DNA from: Pelargonium cotyledonis | Taxonomy: Eukaryota; Streptophyta; Magnoliopsida; Geraniales; Geraniaceae | Assembly: GCA_036897625.1 (NCBI GenBank) | Contig: JAYMTA010000606.1 | Location: 1-26,153 of the forward strand | Length of the DNA stretch: 26,153 nt | Reading direction: 5' to 3' | Shown here: in pieces, positions 12,622 to 22,735 of the stretch | Numbering within the stretch: position 1 is the stretch's first letter | How the letters are laid out: every line of letters starts with the position of its first letter | The notes under the pieces: model-generated | Database searches by the model: none | What the model was told of the DNA's origin: nothing | What the model saw: only the letters and a program-made list of their open reading frames with translations | Program-made: the position numbers and the translations under genes

Positions 12622-12797
12622 CTCCCTTTGTCCCAAAATAAGTATATGCTTTCCATTTTGAGGAAAATGAAGGAAAAGTTAGTGTTGTAACAAAGTTAAA
12701 GGATACCAATTAGATTACTGTAGGGACACTATTGGTAATTCATGCATAATTAACTTCCTGGAAAGGAAACATTACACTTATTTTATGACGGAGGGAG
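12622..12797. mobile_element. Stowaway-type MITE (Tc1/mariner derived)
   Basis: A 176-base unit begins ctccctttgtccc and ends gacggagggag, with TA on each side (12620-12621 and 12798-12799). The terminal arms match at about 18 of 22 positions and share the aaaataagt block. The CTCCCTCCGTCC-like terminus with a TA duplication is the hallmark of Stowaway elements, which are mobilised by Tc1/mariner transposases. It has no coding capacity. It lies 234 bases past the stop codon of the ARM-repeat gene and might be inside its 3' transcript. Confidence 0.88.
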
Positions 12798-14844
12798 TAT
12801 AATGGATGTGGTGGCCATTGTCGAACCAGTAAAAAATTGGTTACGTCTTGTCCAGGTTAAACTTACACCCTTGATTATTCAACTCTCCAGAGCTTATAAA
12901 CTTGGGTGTATACTGACAGAGTGACAGTAGCTTCATTAAGCATCTTCTATAAGGTTTCTCCATCTACTGAAGAGCTATTATCTTTTTGGTGAGACCTAGA
13001 TTTCTGCCTGTGTGTATTCTTTCCCTTTTGGTTATTTATTGTTAGTCCATAGAGCCATGGCTTCTTTGTAGAATACGTTACTGTCCGACTAGTAGGGTAA
13101 ACCTTTGTTGGCCTTGACCTGCATAAGACAAGGCCACAGATGTTCCAATAAGGATGGATTGTGTACTTTTGTTATTCCTGAGAAGTGTTATCAGTTGACT
13201 CCTTGTTAATGCCATGCGTAAATGAGCTACTGTCTTCATTTGTTCCGTTCATTAGCTTTCAGTCATTGTCGACCTTAATGCTTCGGTTCCCATACAAAAT
13301 AGGAGAAGAGATAAAAGAACATTGGTAACCCGATTTTACACTATTATCTATTATCCGCCTTAGTTTGATTGTAGCATTTGACATGAATTCTAAAACTAAC
13401 TTGCATAAACCGTGTTCCCTTTTCTTTCTAGTTTCTACTGCTGATTTGATTTTGAATGTTGTGTTGATTATGGGCAGCTTGTTTAGTTGTTTTTGGCTAC
13501 CAATATGATTGGTAGCGTATAGAAAATGTGAATTAGTAGCGCCCATGTCATGTCCTCAACTCAACCACCAGTTTGTTTTTCTCTAATCTATTAAATTCTG
13601 GTTGCTAATGGTCAATTCTTGTTTCAGTACAGTCTGTTCATTGTGAGGTTGACTATGGTGGATTGGAGTGGTCCCTCTCATCTGGTTCTTGGATAATTGA
13701 TAAATGATTTGTTATTCTTTTAACATAAATAGCAGGTGGGGCTGTGCAAATTAATTTTGAGAAGATGGGTCTTTTAGACGTGCTTGGCTCTAATTACACC
13801 AACATTTTTTTCTTTCGTGCCTAGTAAGTTTCTGAGCTAATAAGATTAGTGATTATCTACTTTTTTTTTTTCATTTTTAAAAATGAGTCGTCGCCTAATT
13901 TACCATTTTCATCTAATAAAACAAATTTAATTTAGCTTAGGGGGAGGGCTTAATTAGCCTAGGGCCTTTAAGTTGATCTTTACGTTGTCTCTGGACGGTC
14001 TCGTTGGAGGCTTCTTTGTCGTTGCCCTATTTGTGGTAGTCTTTGTTTGTCGTTCCGTTCTGTTTGCGTTTAGAGTATATCGACTTTTGTCCATTTGCAA
14101 TAATATTTTTGTACGTTCCCTTTAAAAAAAAAAGTGGAGCCAGCAGAATTAGCATTTAAGTGAATTAAATATGAGCCATAATACAGTCAACGGAACATGG
14201 GAGTACATTGATTATTATTTAATGTAAGAGAAAAGAAAAGTTCCACAATTTAAATTAATTATTCATTCACAAGTCAAAACACATTACAAAATCATTTGTT
14301 AGGAGAAAGAAGTAAATTGTGGTAAACACAGACATATATTTACTATTTAGCATCAAAATAGTGAGAAATTATGTGTCTAAAATATTACGTATAGATTGAC
14401 TATTTTATTAACAGATAAACGATTTGTCTCGCAGTGATTTTCTCAGAGTCCTGCCACTCCACTTTCACATGGATAGATAACATGTCGTTGTTTCAATTAT
14501 GCTGTCGTAAGCTCTAGGAGAATTGAAATAGAGCATTATCATCGAATGAACTCGATCGAATATATTTTATATATTTGTCCAATTATTATTACTTTAAATT
14601 CAATTATAACACAAAAATAGAAAGTTTAGACTGTCAAGCAAACTGTAACATCATGTACAAAATTCAAAACATAATACAGTAATATTTCCAGAAATAAAAT
14701 TGCGATCCGGTAAAGTCCCGGTCAAGTCCAGTGGTTGTGACGGTGAAGGAACAAAATTAACATTGACAGTGGTACTGTAGCAACCGCCATTTATTTTGTC
14801 ACCAAAAAAATTATGAGCAGAGAAGGAGAGTAAACACCGGCACC
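12798..14844. other. Gene-poor intergenic DNA
   Basis: No ORF with coding character, splice pattern or RNA gene was recognised on either strand. The segment 13938-14131 is less AT-rich than its surroundings and ends in a run of A, which resembles the tail of a decayed retroposon, but no reverse transcriptase remnant or flanking duplication was found. From about 14140 to 14700 the DNA is strongly AT-rich without visible structure. Confidence 0.5.
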
Positions 14845-14852
14845 ATAAATAT
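14845..14852 (+). promoter_or_regulatory. TATA-like box upstream of the 63-residue ORF
   Basis: The octamer ataaatat lies 78 bases before the start codon at 14930 and is followed by a C/T-rich, leader-like stretch. The position suits a short 5' leader of about 45-50 bases. Assignment is by motif and distance only. Confidence 0.4.
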
Positions 14853-14929
14853 CCACTATTTTGTGCTCATCTCCGTCTTAAAGCTAAACCCAACAAAAAC
14901 CTTTTTCCTCCAAAATCTGGTGTTGAGAA

Positions 14930-15121
14930 ATGCTGCAGTTGCTATTCGCGGTGGCATTCTCTGTGGTGCCGTTGACGCTGTACGTGCCGCCGATCAGGAG
15001 CCTGAATCTGTTCGTGGAGACGGTGGGGGAGCTGCCCCGGTACGCCGTCGTCCACACCCTCACCGCCTACCCTCGCATACGCTTCGCCTGCTCTCGAATC
15101 TTCAACTCTCTCTTTCGCTAA
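14930..15121 (+). CDS. Small conserved-looking plant protein, 63 residues, function unknown
   Basis: A single-exon ORF opens with MLQLLFAVAFSVVPLTLYV, a hydrophobic N-terminal segment (residues 1-20) that could be a membrane anchor or uncleaved signal. A P-P-I-R-S-L motif follows, then a basic, aromatic C-terminus ending S-L-F-R. The coding stretch is far richer in G and C than the AT-rich flanks and often has G or C at third positions, which supports real coding. A TATA-like box lies 78 bases upstream and the start has A at -1 and G at -3. I recall similar short unnamed proteins with this N-terminus in plant annotations but cannot name the family. A downstream 3'-leader intron is possible because gtag follows the stop. 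A longer overlapping frame (14863-15201) looks like a shadow. Confidence 0.7.
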   Translation: MLQLLFAVAFSVVPLTLYVPPIRSLNLFVETVGELPRYAVVHTLTAYPRIRFACSRIFNSLFR

Positions 15122-16645
15122 TCTTGGTAGCCTCCCTAGGTATATATGTATCTGTATCTTCTTCTTTTTGGCCCATTTTTTTGGGTCAATTTTATGTCTG
15201 AGTTTTTAGTACAGAAGGATTTACTGGTATATGCGATTGGGGATTTAGGTCAATATTGGTTTTGAGGCTTCAATTATGTTCCCATTTACTTACTTAATTT
15301 TAGATTTGATTTTAGGCTTCAATAAATAAATAAATAAATTCAGTGTTCAGTTCCAGCGTCCATGTATTTGCTGTATATTCCAATTGTCGTTTTTTTTTTG
15401 TCGGCGAGATGTATGGATTTGCAGGACAAGTTGATGTCATGGCATGGGTTGCTTCATTTCCATCTCCATCTTCTCAAATAAGGTTTTGGCTCAAATGCCT
15501 TTTTTTTTTTTTTTTTTTCATTTTCTTTTTTGTTATCTTCCTACGCTACACGATCTCTCTCGAAGCTCGATAGCAAGTTTAAGATTATTAGTTTTTTTTT
15601 TTAGAGTATTTGTGGCATAGTTTTGCGTGTTCGCTTCATAATTGGTTTGATGTGGTCAAAGCAGCATGTTGTATCTCAAGCTCTATACGGATAATGTTGA
15701 GTTCGCTGCAGAGGGTGGGTCAGGGGTGGTTGGGTTCTTCGGGTCTAATTGGGCGCCTTAGACCCGGAGCTGGCGAAAGTTTTTAACGATAAGTGAAGTC
15801 TTATCTTGGACTGCTCAAAACGGTTGAGATAAGATGAGTGTTGATTTCAATGTTGAAAAGGTGGTTCGTTCTTAAAGATTAGAGGGGATAAGTTTTCTAG
15901 TGCATTGAGTCTGGTTACATTTGATATTTTGTCTTTACTTATATAGTTTTTGTAGTTTAGACTTTCATTTTGTTTTGCTAGGAGGAGAGAATCTTCTTGA
16001 TAAAAGTTTGGCTAGATCATCTGTTTTGATCGAGGAGGTGTGTGATTGGGTAGGATTGTTTTTCCTACTTTCAATTACGGATCTTATATTTATGAACTTT
16101 TGAATTAAATTTTACGTTTTTAAAAAAAATAAAATAGATGTAAGTCGACTCGACACACATAAAATAAGACGAGTTAAACATTAATAAAAGTAGAGATAGA
16201 ACCACGTGGTTCTTTCAATTTTGTTGTTCCATATATGGAACAAGATTGAAGTTGGGTAAGTACTACTATAGTATTGTGCTTGAAATATTGAGCCAAGGAT
16301 TTGGGATCTACACAAATGAGGAAGTGGTTAACGAATAAAATAAGACTACATGGTCCGACAATATAATATTGAATTTTTAACTTATCTAATTACAGGTAAA
16401 CCGATTCATCTTCATTTTATCACATATATGTATAAGTGATAGTTGCATATTACTTATTACTATTTATTAATAGAACAATTTTTTTAATTTATAGAAAATA
16501 AATATCTTTCAATAAGAGACCTGAAATGTTTTTAACGAGACGATGCAACATCTTTCATTGTTATCTCCCCAAGCATGCACATATATGCATTTACTTAACA
16601 TAATAGCGATCTTGCCAAACTCTCGCCTTTGTATTTTAGTAAAAG
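15122..16645. other. Intergenic DNA, AT-rich, with simple repeats
   Basis: No gene was recognised. The stretch contains an (AATA)n run at about 15321-15339, a 19-base T tract at 15500-15518 and an A run near 16122. The first few hundred bases may be the 3' untranslated part of the 63-residue gene. The segment 15690-15800 is more GC-rich but has no sustained reading frame. Confidence 0.5.
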
Positions 16646-16920
16646 ATCAAATTTGGTCCCCGAATTTTGATGTTTTGATTCAATTTGGTCACTGAACTTT
16701 CAAATGACCCAAAATGATTTATGAACTTTCGATCCAATTTGGTTTATAAACTTTTGATATTAGCTTTAAGGGCAATGACCAAATTGAGTCCATGTTTGAA
16801 AGTTCAGGGACTATTTTGGATCATTTAAAAGTTCAAAAGTTCATGAACTATTTTTGAATAATAATAGTTCAAGGACTAAATTGAGTCAAAACACCAAAGT
16901 TTCGGGAACCAAATCGGGTT
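16646..16920. repeat. Foldback (long inverted repeat) MITE-like element
   Basis: The outer 50 or so bases of each end are imperfect reverse complements. The left arm has gatgttttgattcaatttgg (16669-16688); the right arm has ttgagtcaaaacacc (16881-16895) in the matching place. Phrases such as ctgaactttcaaatg and gttcagggac repeat inside in both orientations. There is no coding capacity and the ends are approximate. The pattern is common in plant non-autonomous elements; the superfamily is not assigned. It lies immediately upstream of the probable leader of the PHD/Myb gene. Confidence 0.65.
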
Positions 16921-17059
16921 ATTTAAAAAGGAAGAAGAGAGAGATAAAGCCCAAATATTTGGGCCGTGAGTCCAGCCCATGTTGTATCACAGATTCAAGT
17001 GTAACCTCTCCTACAAGCCCAATCAACTTCAAATGTTTTGGAGAATAACTGAAGAACAG

Positions 17060-17599
17060 AAGGTTTCTGAGCCGAGCAGAAGTACGAAACACAAGGTCTG
17101 AAGTCGCCGAAGCAGCGTGCCCTTCGCCGGAGCATTTCAGAATTCGCCTTCTTCCCACTTAGGTTTTCCGGTATGGATCTTGATTTTCCGTTCTTTTCAT
17201 CTATGACATTTAGCTCTCATCGTGTAATCTTTCAGCCCTAGTTTCCTGTCTGCGACAATGCCTGTATTGCTCCACTATGTGTGTGTTCGGGATTTCTTGT
17301 GGAAACTGAATGCGTTTTTTTTTAATAATTAAAAATCACCGCAAAAATGAGGGAGATTAGTTCAATTATCATGAATTAATTTTGATGTTGTGAACCAGTT
17401 TCTGTGAGAATCAATGCTGTAGCATTTAACAGTTTTTGTTGTGATCATGCTCTGAATCTGAATGGTTATTTTCTTCAAAAGTATCTACTTTTGTATAATG
17501 CACTCTTATGGACCTGTTTGTTTGTTGGTTCCTTTGTTAGACACAATGAGCAAACTTCTGTGAGGAAGCAGTGAGCTTGTTAGATGCATATTTGCTGCT
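17060..17599 (+). promoter_or_regulatory. Probable 5' leader of the PHD/Myb gene, likely with a leader intron
   Basis: A GC-balanced stretch at about 17090-17165 looks like the first leader exon. It is followed by a plausible donor (ccg then gtatgg near 17170) and an acceptor ending tttgttag at 17540, which would remove about 370 bases. Downstream of that acceptor are two upstream start codons, annotated separately. The intron is inferred from signals only. Confidence 0.45.
17546..17563 (+). promoter_or_regulatory. Upstream ORF 1 in the PHD/Myb leader (5 codons)
   Basis: An ATG at 17546 opens a minimal reading frame, M-S-K-L-L-stop, 54 bases before the main start codon. It directly follows the probable leader acceptor, so it should be in the mature transcript. 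Its context (A at -3, A at +4) is adequate, so it could lower initiation downstream. Confidence 0.5.
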
Positions 17600-17780
17600 A
17601 TGGCTGGAGATTCATCCTCAGTTTCAATGCTTCCCTGGATTTGGATTATCGAAGCCCTTGCAAGCGACAAGGAAGTAGAGGCATCCCTTATACATGGTAA
17701 CACTTGAACTCAAATGCATACTAGAAAATATTGGTTAATGTGTGAATGGTAGGTAATTCTTTTTTTTTCTTTCATCCAGA
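17584..17780 (+). promoter_or_regulatory. Upstream ORF 2 overlapping the PHD/Myb start codon
   Basis: An ATG at 17584 lies 16 bases before the main ATG in another frame. The frame stays open through exon 1. After splicing exon 1 (ending 17696) to exon 2 (starting 17780) it stops at a TGA formed exactly across the junction, giving 37 codons. Its context is weak (T at -3, C at +4), whereas the main ATG has G at -3 and G at +4, so leaky scanning past it is likely. Whether it is translated cannot be told from sequence. Confidence 0.45.
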
Positions 17781-20716
17781 TGTGATTGGAGTGGCTCCTC
17801 AAGTGCCGGATGATTTGGGGAAAAACATGAGAGAGATGGTGGCTCTGAGATGCTTGGAGGATTTAAATGGTCCTGATAATAAAAGTACAAATAAGGTTTC
17901 TGCTGTGCTGAATTCCAATGTTAGGTTTCATCCATCTGAAAGCTGTGAAAGTGTTCTCAAGTTCATTTCTGGTGAGGTAATGCCGTCAGATCTTCAGCTT
18001 AAATCTATTACTTTGTTTCTTTGATTTTGTGATTATTGATGCGTGTACAGAACTGCTCGTATTGGAAGTCTACCACTTCACTGGTTCCCCCTTACAAGTG
18101 TGCTCAATGTATCGAAGCCAACCTTATTTGATGCTCTACAGGTTTCTTTTAGCCATTAAACCATTTATTATTCTTTTTTCAGACTCCATCAAATATGAGA
18201 ATGGTCGAAGCCAAGGAGTTGCAATTGGATGTTAACTCCTTTATTAGGCATAAAAGAGCTTCTATGCCTAAATGCACTCTGCAACAGGTAATGGCAATTT
18301 TTTCCCCTTCTCTAAATTTCCCGTTGCACCCTGTTCATTGACTTTTTGTTATTGGGTTTCTGTTATTTATACAAACAGCTGAAAGATACAATTCTTGAAG
18401 GTACTCATTGTAATGCAGCTACCTTGAAAGCTATAAGCGGATTGGCATTTAGAAATGAGTGTGAAACAATACCATCTGATGGAGGTGGTGGTGTTGGTAA
18501 TGGACTTGCTCGGAGGCCTAATGAGAGTGGGATGGATGCTCAAAACGATGGAGTCACAGGGAACTTGGCTCCTCAGACGCTTGAGGCTGGGTATAAACAA
18601 TTAGAAAAAGTTTCACTTAACTTATTGCCATGTAATAGGGATAGGTTTGAGTTGGGGGTTGATAAGGTGGTAGGTGCTGAACCAGAAAGCCAAAGTTTTG
18701 CTATATCTAAAAAACGGAAGCACCATGACTCTTGCCCTACTATATCTGAAGATGAACCCTGTGAAAACCCTGTTACCAATGAAATAGAAAATGGTAGCAT
18801 GTGTTCTGCAGAACCACAAACTTTCATTGGCGCACCCCCAAAAGGAACTGACAACGAAATTCACAAATCCAGTGGTTCACTGAAGCCTGCTGTTCTATTG
18901 AAAATTCCAAATAATGCATCCTGTGATGAGTACGGAAAGAAGTTAGATCCCAATGACCACAAAGATGACATTGATGATTGTTGTGAAGCAGAAAAGTTGA
19001 GCAACTGTGTTGGAAAGGGCAATGAAACAATTGATGTAGTCATGATGAAGAATCAATTTCTAAGCTCCGAGTTCACACTTAGTCATGATTCGTCAGCAAT
19101 AGTTGACTGGACAAAGCAAAATCTTTGTGTAAAGTGTCATGAAGGGGGTCAATTGTTGGTTTGTACTAGTCATGGTTGCCACATAAAGGTTCATGAGAAA
19201 TGCTTAGGTTCCTCAGTCCGATTCCATATCCAGGGAAAGTTCTATTGTCCTTTTTGCACGTATTCTGTTGCTATTGCAGAATATTTTGAAGCCAAGAGAA
19301 AGGCCTCCCTGGCAAGGAAAAGATTAGCTGCATTTATTGGTCCGAACTGTGAGCATCGGTCAAAGGTACTTACTGATAGATTGCATGTGCAAAAATGTAT
19401 TCCAAGACAAGGTGAATATGAGGATCTTGTTGAGATTGTTCAGAATGGGCATCTAGGAGAGACTGAAGGCAACCAAGTTAATTGCATCGGAGACAACGTA
19501 AATAAAGCCAACAACAATCGTTTTCAGCAATGTGCAGATAATAAACAACAATCTGAATCCTTAGCATCATTGGCTAAAGTAATTTTACCGTGCCGAGAAG
19601 AGGCAAATGTAAATAGTAGCACACGCCATGTATCTTCTAATGAAAAGGAAGGAGAATATATGATAGACCAGGGTTGCCCAGATGTAAGAGGGGCAGAAGG
19701 AGACCAAGTCCAAGTGTCAGATGACCACAGATGTGACAATGGTAAATTACCCTATGAAAACAGAGAGGTTGTCCATGTGAATCAGAGATGTACTGAAAGG
19801 AGAATTATGCAGAAAGAAACTTTTGACAATGAAAATGACAAGTATGCCAGTTCCCTTGGCTACAGCAAGCGCAGAAAGAAAGAAACAAATTAGTAAGTTT
19901 CTCTCTGCTATGCAGCATGCTACTTTTAGTTTTTATTATCATGTGATATGCTACACTCTGATTATTTAGCTGCAAAATATTTCTGCTTTAGTAACTAAGT
20001 ATCTGTATAATCTTCGAAGAAAACAAAATGCCATCTCCGCAAACCATGATTACTCTATTTTTGTGGAAATCATGTATACCTTATTATTGAAGGTCAATTG
20101 AAAATAGACCTTGTGCAATTTTGCAGTTCTTACCCTGCAATCCCTCAGCTGCGAAGAGTTAGACTTCCTTTTACAGCCGAGGAGGAAGAGATGATAAAGG
20201 TGATTTTTGTTTAAAATATTTTATTGTATTTATATAAATTGCTTCATATACTACACTACTATACATTATGTCGGAACAATAGGTTTAAAATTTTTGCTTC
20301 CAAATTATATTGAATCAGCTTAATGCTTTTAGTAGGTGGGCTTATCGATCTCGTGATAAATAATAATAAAAAATATTCCGTAAATGCTAGTTTTTATGTG
20401 GACCATAGTTCCATTTGAATAACAAATGTCTTACTTTTTCCTTCCTATTTTTCTTGCTTGATAGTTTTTTATTATTTATTATTTTTTTTTTATGGGGTTT
20501 CAATGAAGGATTTGGATGAATGGATGTGTAGACACTTGACTATTGCTCTTACCTTTTCAGGTTGGAGTTAGTAAATTTTCAAATGGTAATGAAAAAACTA
20601 TTCCCTGGAAAGCTATTTTGGAATTTGGTGCTGATGTATTTTTAAAGGGGCGTCGAACAATAGACCTAAAGGACAAGTGGAGGAACATGTGCAGAGGAAG
20701 TCCAAAGTCTAGGTGA
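17600..20716 (+). CDS. PHD-finger protein with C-terminal telobox-like Myb/SANT domain, complete, 713 residues
   Basis: Exons: 17600-17696, 17780-17976, 18183-18287, 18379-19892, 20127-20199, 20561-20716; all introns GT-AG and all phases close. The protein starts MAGDSSSVSMLPWIWI. The N-terminal 135 residues look folded (P-D-D-L-G-K-N, then M-P-K-C-T-L-Q-Q). A long acidic, low-complexity middle in the 1514-nt exon 4 includes a basic K-K-R-K patch. The PHD finger is C383-x2-C386-x8-C395-x4-C400-x4-H405-x2-C408-x14-C423-x2-C426, complete C4HC3. After a second basic patch (S-K-R-R-K-K), residues 651-705 form a Myb/SANT domain with W678 and the telobox-like I-D-L-K-D-K-W-R-N (696-704). PHD fingers commonly read histone H3 tails, and telobox Mybs bind telomeric-type repeats; nuclear chromatin function is inferred. 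I recall Arabidopsis relatives annotated as homeodomain-like with a PHD-type zinc finger (At1g01150, At1g68030), unchecked. Confidence 0.88.
18051..18141 (+). other. Candidate poison exon in intron 2 of the PHD/Myb gene
   Basis: A 91-base segment in the intron between exons 2 and 3 is bounded by gtgtacag on the left and cag then gtttct on the right, both plausible splice sites. In the phase set by exon 2 it reads N-C-S-Y-W-K-S and then stops at TGA (18129-18131). At 91 bases it would also shift the downstream frame. Inclusion would therefore truncate the protein before the PHD finger. No expression evidence is available; it may be just intron. Confidence 0.25.
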
Positions 20717-21998
20717 ACTGTTAACATAAAGGTTAGTTTCCCTTTAAAATATCCCGATCTGTCCAGCAGACTAGTGTTCTTTTTTTTTTTTCTTTTTTTT
20801 TGACAATTACTAGTGTTCTTTATTACTATAGCTTCTGGAACTCAAAGTTCAGTACAAGTCAGTCTGTTCTTTGTATTGATAGGGTAAGATTTTAACTTTA
20901 TATCTTATAACATGTGTACGCTAAATTTAAATACTGACCGTTGTTTTATTGATATAGTAAATCAGTTAAGTAGTGTGACCTAAGGGGATAGGAACTTGTA
21001 GTTTTAAGGCTACAATTGCAAAGTAGGAAATTGAGTTGGGCTGTGTACATGCAATATTTTTTTATTGGTGATAAATAAGGTTGCGAGTTTGCAAACACCA
21101 ACTCTTTACAAGGAAATAGTTCCTGGTTGCTAATTTTGAGTGGAGGTTACTTTTTTAGAAGGAAACTTACTCGTATCCTCTTGGTCAGCGTTACCGCTAC
21201 CATTTCAAATTTGCATGTAGTTTTACTATTTGTCCATTTCAGATATCCATGCTTGCTATGGTTGCAATTCTTTCCTAAGAGTTTAGTTTCGTTCAGTTGT
21301 GGGAAGATTTAGATCATTGTCATTTTTTTGCAGCTACGTGGTGGGTTTTAACTTGGAAGGGAAGCAGCAGAATAGTCAATTGTAGACAGTTGTTCTTGCA
21401 TGAATGGATTGATCATTGCTTGGTCTTAGGGTTGGGCTTCCGGGGTGCTAAAATCTGACTCTACCCTTGCCTGTATCAAGAGATTGGTAATATCCAAATG
21501 AGCCGAGGAATCGGTTTCATTGGACAGCAAAACACCTATACATGCATGCCTAGTCTTCTACCTGTAATTCCTATGCTCTCGTTTAATGCATCAGTCCTCG
21601 ATCTTTATCATGAATATGCTCTTCATCCTCTGCCTCGTATGCACGATTACTGATGTCGATGTTACTAAAGCACTACTATCACGAATCGGCATATCACCTC
21701 TGCTAAAAACAAACACTTCACTAGTACATGCATTATGATAATCATTCGTCATTTTCACATGCGGTCACCCGTATATTTGGCAGCATGTTTTACGTCAGGC
21801 TAGCAATGTGTACCTAATTCCCGAGAAAAGATTCCAAACATTTCAAGAGACGAAATCTAGTGTGGGTACAGTGAAGATCCTGAGAAATAGAGAGTTCTGC
21901 TGAGAATGTGGGAGGGCCATGGTAGTGTAAAGCTTGTTTCGGGGGAGGGGGCCGGAGGTGAGTTTGACCCCAAATAGTGAGTGATTATATTTTGGAGC
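20717..21998. other. 3' flank of the PHD/Myb gene and intergenic DNA
   Basis: No coding sequence was recognised. The first 600 bases probably include the 3' untranslated region. A donor-like gttagt at 20751 and an acceptor-like tttttgcag ending at 21331 could bound a 3'-leader intron. Long T tracts occur near 20779-20800. From 21340 the DNA is more GC-balanced but has no long frame and no tRNA or small-RNA hairpin that I could identify. Confidence 0.45.
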
Positions 21999-22060
21999 AG
22001 AGAGAGAGAGAGAGAGAGACAGAGCCATGGGATAAAGGTGATGAGAGAGAGTGTGTGTGT
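21999..22060. repeat. (AG)n and (GT)n microsatellites
   Basis: About ten AG units (21999-22019) are followed shortly by gtgtgtgtgt (22051-22060). The pair lies about 1.05 kb upstream of the DREB2F-like start codon. GA-rich tracts can bind plant BPC/GAGA factors, but a regulatory role here is only a possibility. Confidence 0.85.
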
Positions 22061-22211
22061 CTGTGTGCTTATGCTTATGTCCCGGGAATCAGGTCAGACT
22101 GAGAAGAAGAAGATAACATGTGAAATGAAAATACAGCTCGTGAATATGACAAATGTTAGTGAGGTGGGATTGATTTTACTTATTTATTACTGCTCAAGTG
22201 GCTAACATTAG

Positions 22212-22735
22212 GACTAGAGCTGACCGACTGGCGTGTTGTGCTGAAAGTTGTTTGTTGCAGCATGATCCAACGCGATATGTTTAGAAATCGTGTTTGTGCA
22301 ACCTTACACGAATACGACATGTTTAAGACGGTAACTAAATGGGCTCTTGTTGACACGACACGATTGACACTAACACAACTCAACATGTTCTACACAATAT
22401 GTATAACACGTTTGACATTACTAGTACATTTTTTAAGGGTACACAAGTGTACAATAAGAATATCACAATACTTTATAATTAATTAATCACATGTACTATA
22501 CCAACGTCTACATGAAGACTCGAACTTGTGACAGCACAAGTGTTGGTATTATACTTTTAAGAGGATATGTAGTATGTCACAACACGGCTAATTAATTATG
22601 TTTACGTGTTTTGAAGGTTCACATGAACACGATACGATTACAACTTGTGAGCTCGTACACTAATTTCATGTCATGTCATGTCCGTGTTAATGTGTCCTTC
22701 TTCTACGACACCCACAAGGTGTAAGCTCTAACTAG
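22212..22735. mobile_element. Degenerate terminal-inverted-repeat element (MITE-like)
   Basis: The left end carries tagagctgac near 22215 and the right end its near complement gtaagctcta near 22723-22732. Between them are many copies of acacg, tgacacg and cgtgtt phrases in both orientations, a texture seen in a dispersed eudicot MITE type rich in CGTGTCGTGT. The copy is badly eroded, the ends are approximate and no target duplication is clear. No coding capacity. Confidence 0.4.

Noticed and set aside
14863..15201. A 112-residue frame overlapping the 63-residue ORF
   Set aside because: Its middle is Arg/Ala/Gly/Pro-rich in the way out-of-frame readings of GC-rich coding DNA are, and its start lies very near the TATA-like box. 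The 63-residue frame has sensible hydrophobic and basic segments.
18029..18235. A 68-residue frame between exons 2 and 3 of the PHD/Myb gene
   Set aside because: Exon 2 joins directly to 18183 in phase and gives a family-like sequence; this frame is intron plus an out-of-frame reading of exon 3.
21981..22205. A 74-residue frame beginning in the AG microsatellite
   Set aside because: The start is simple repeat (R-E-R-E-R-E-R), with no promoter, family resemblance or splice context.
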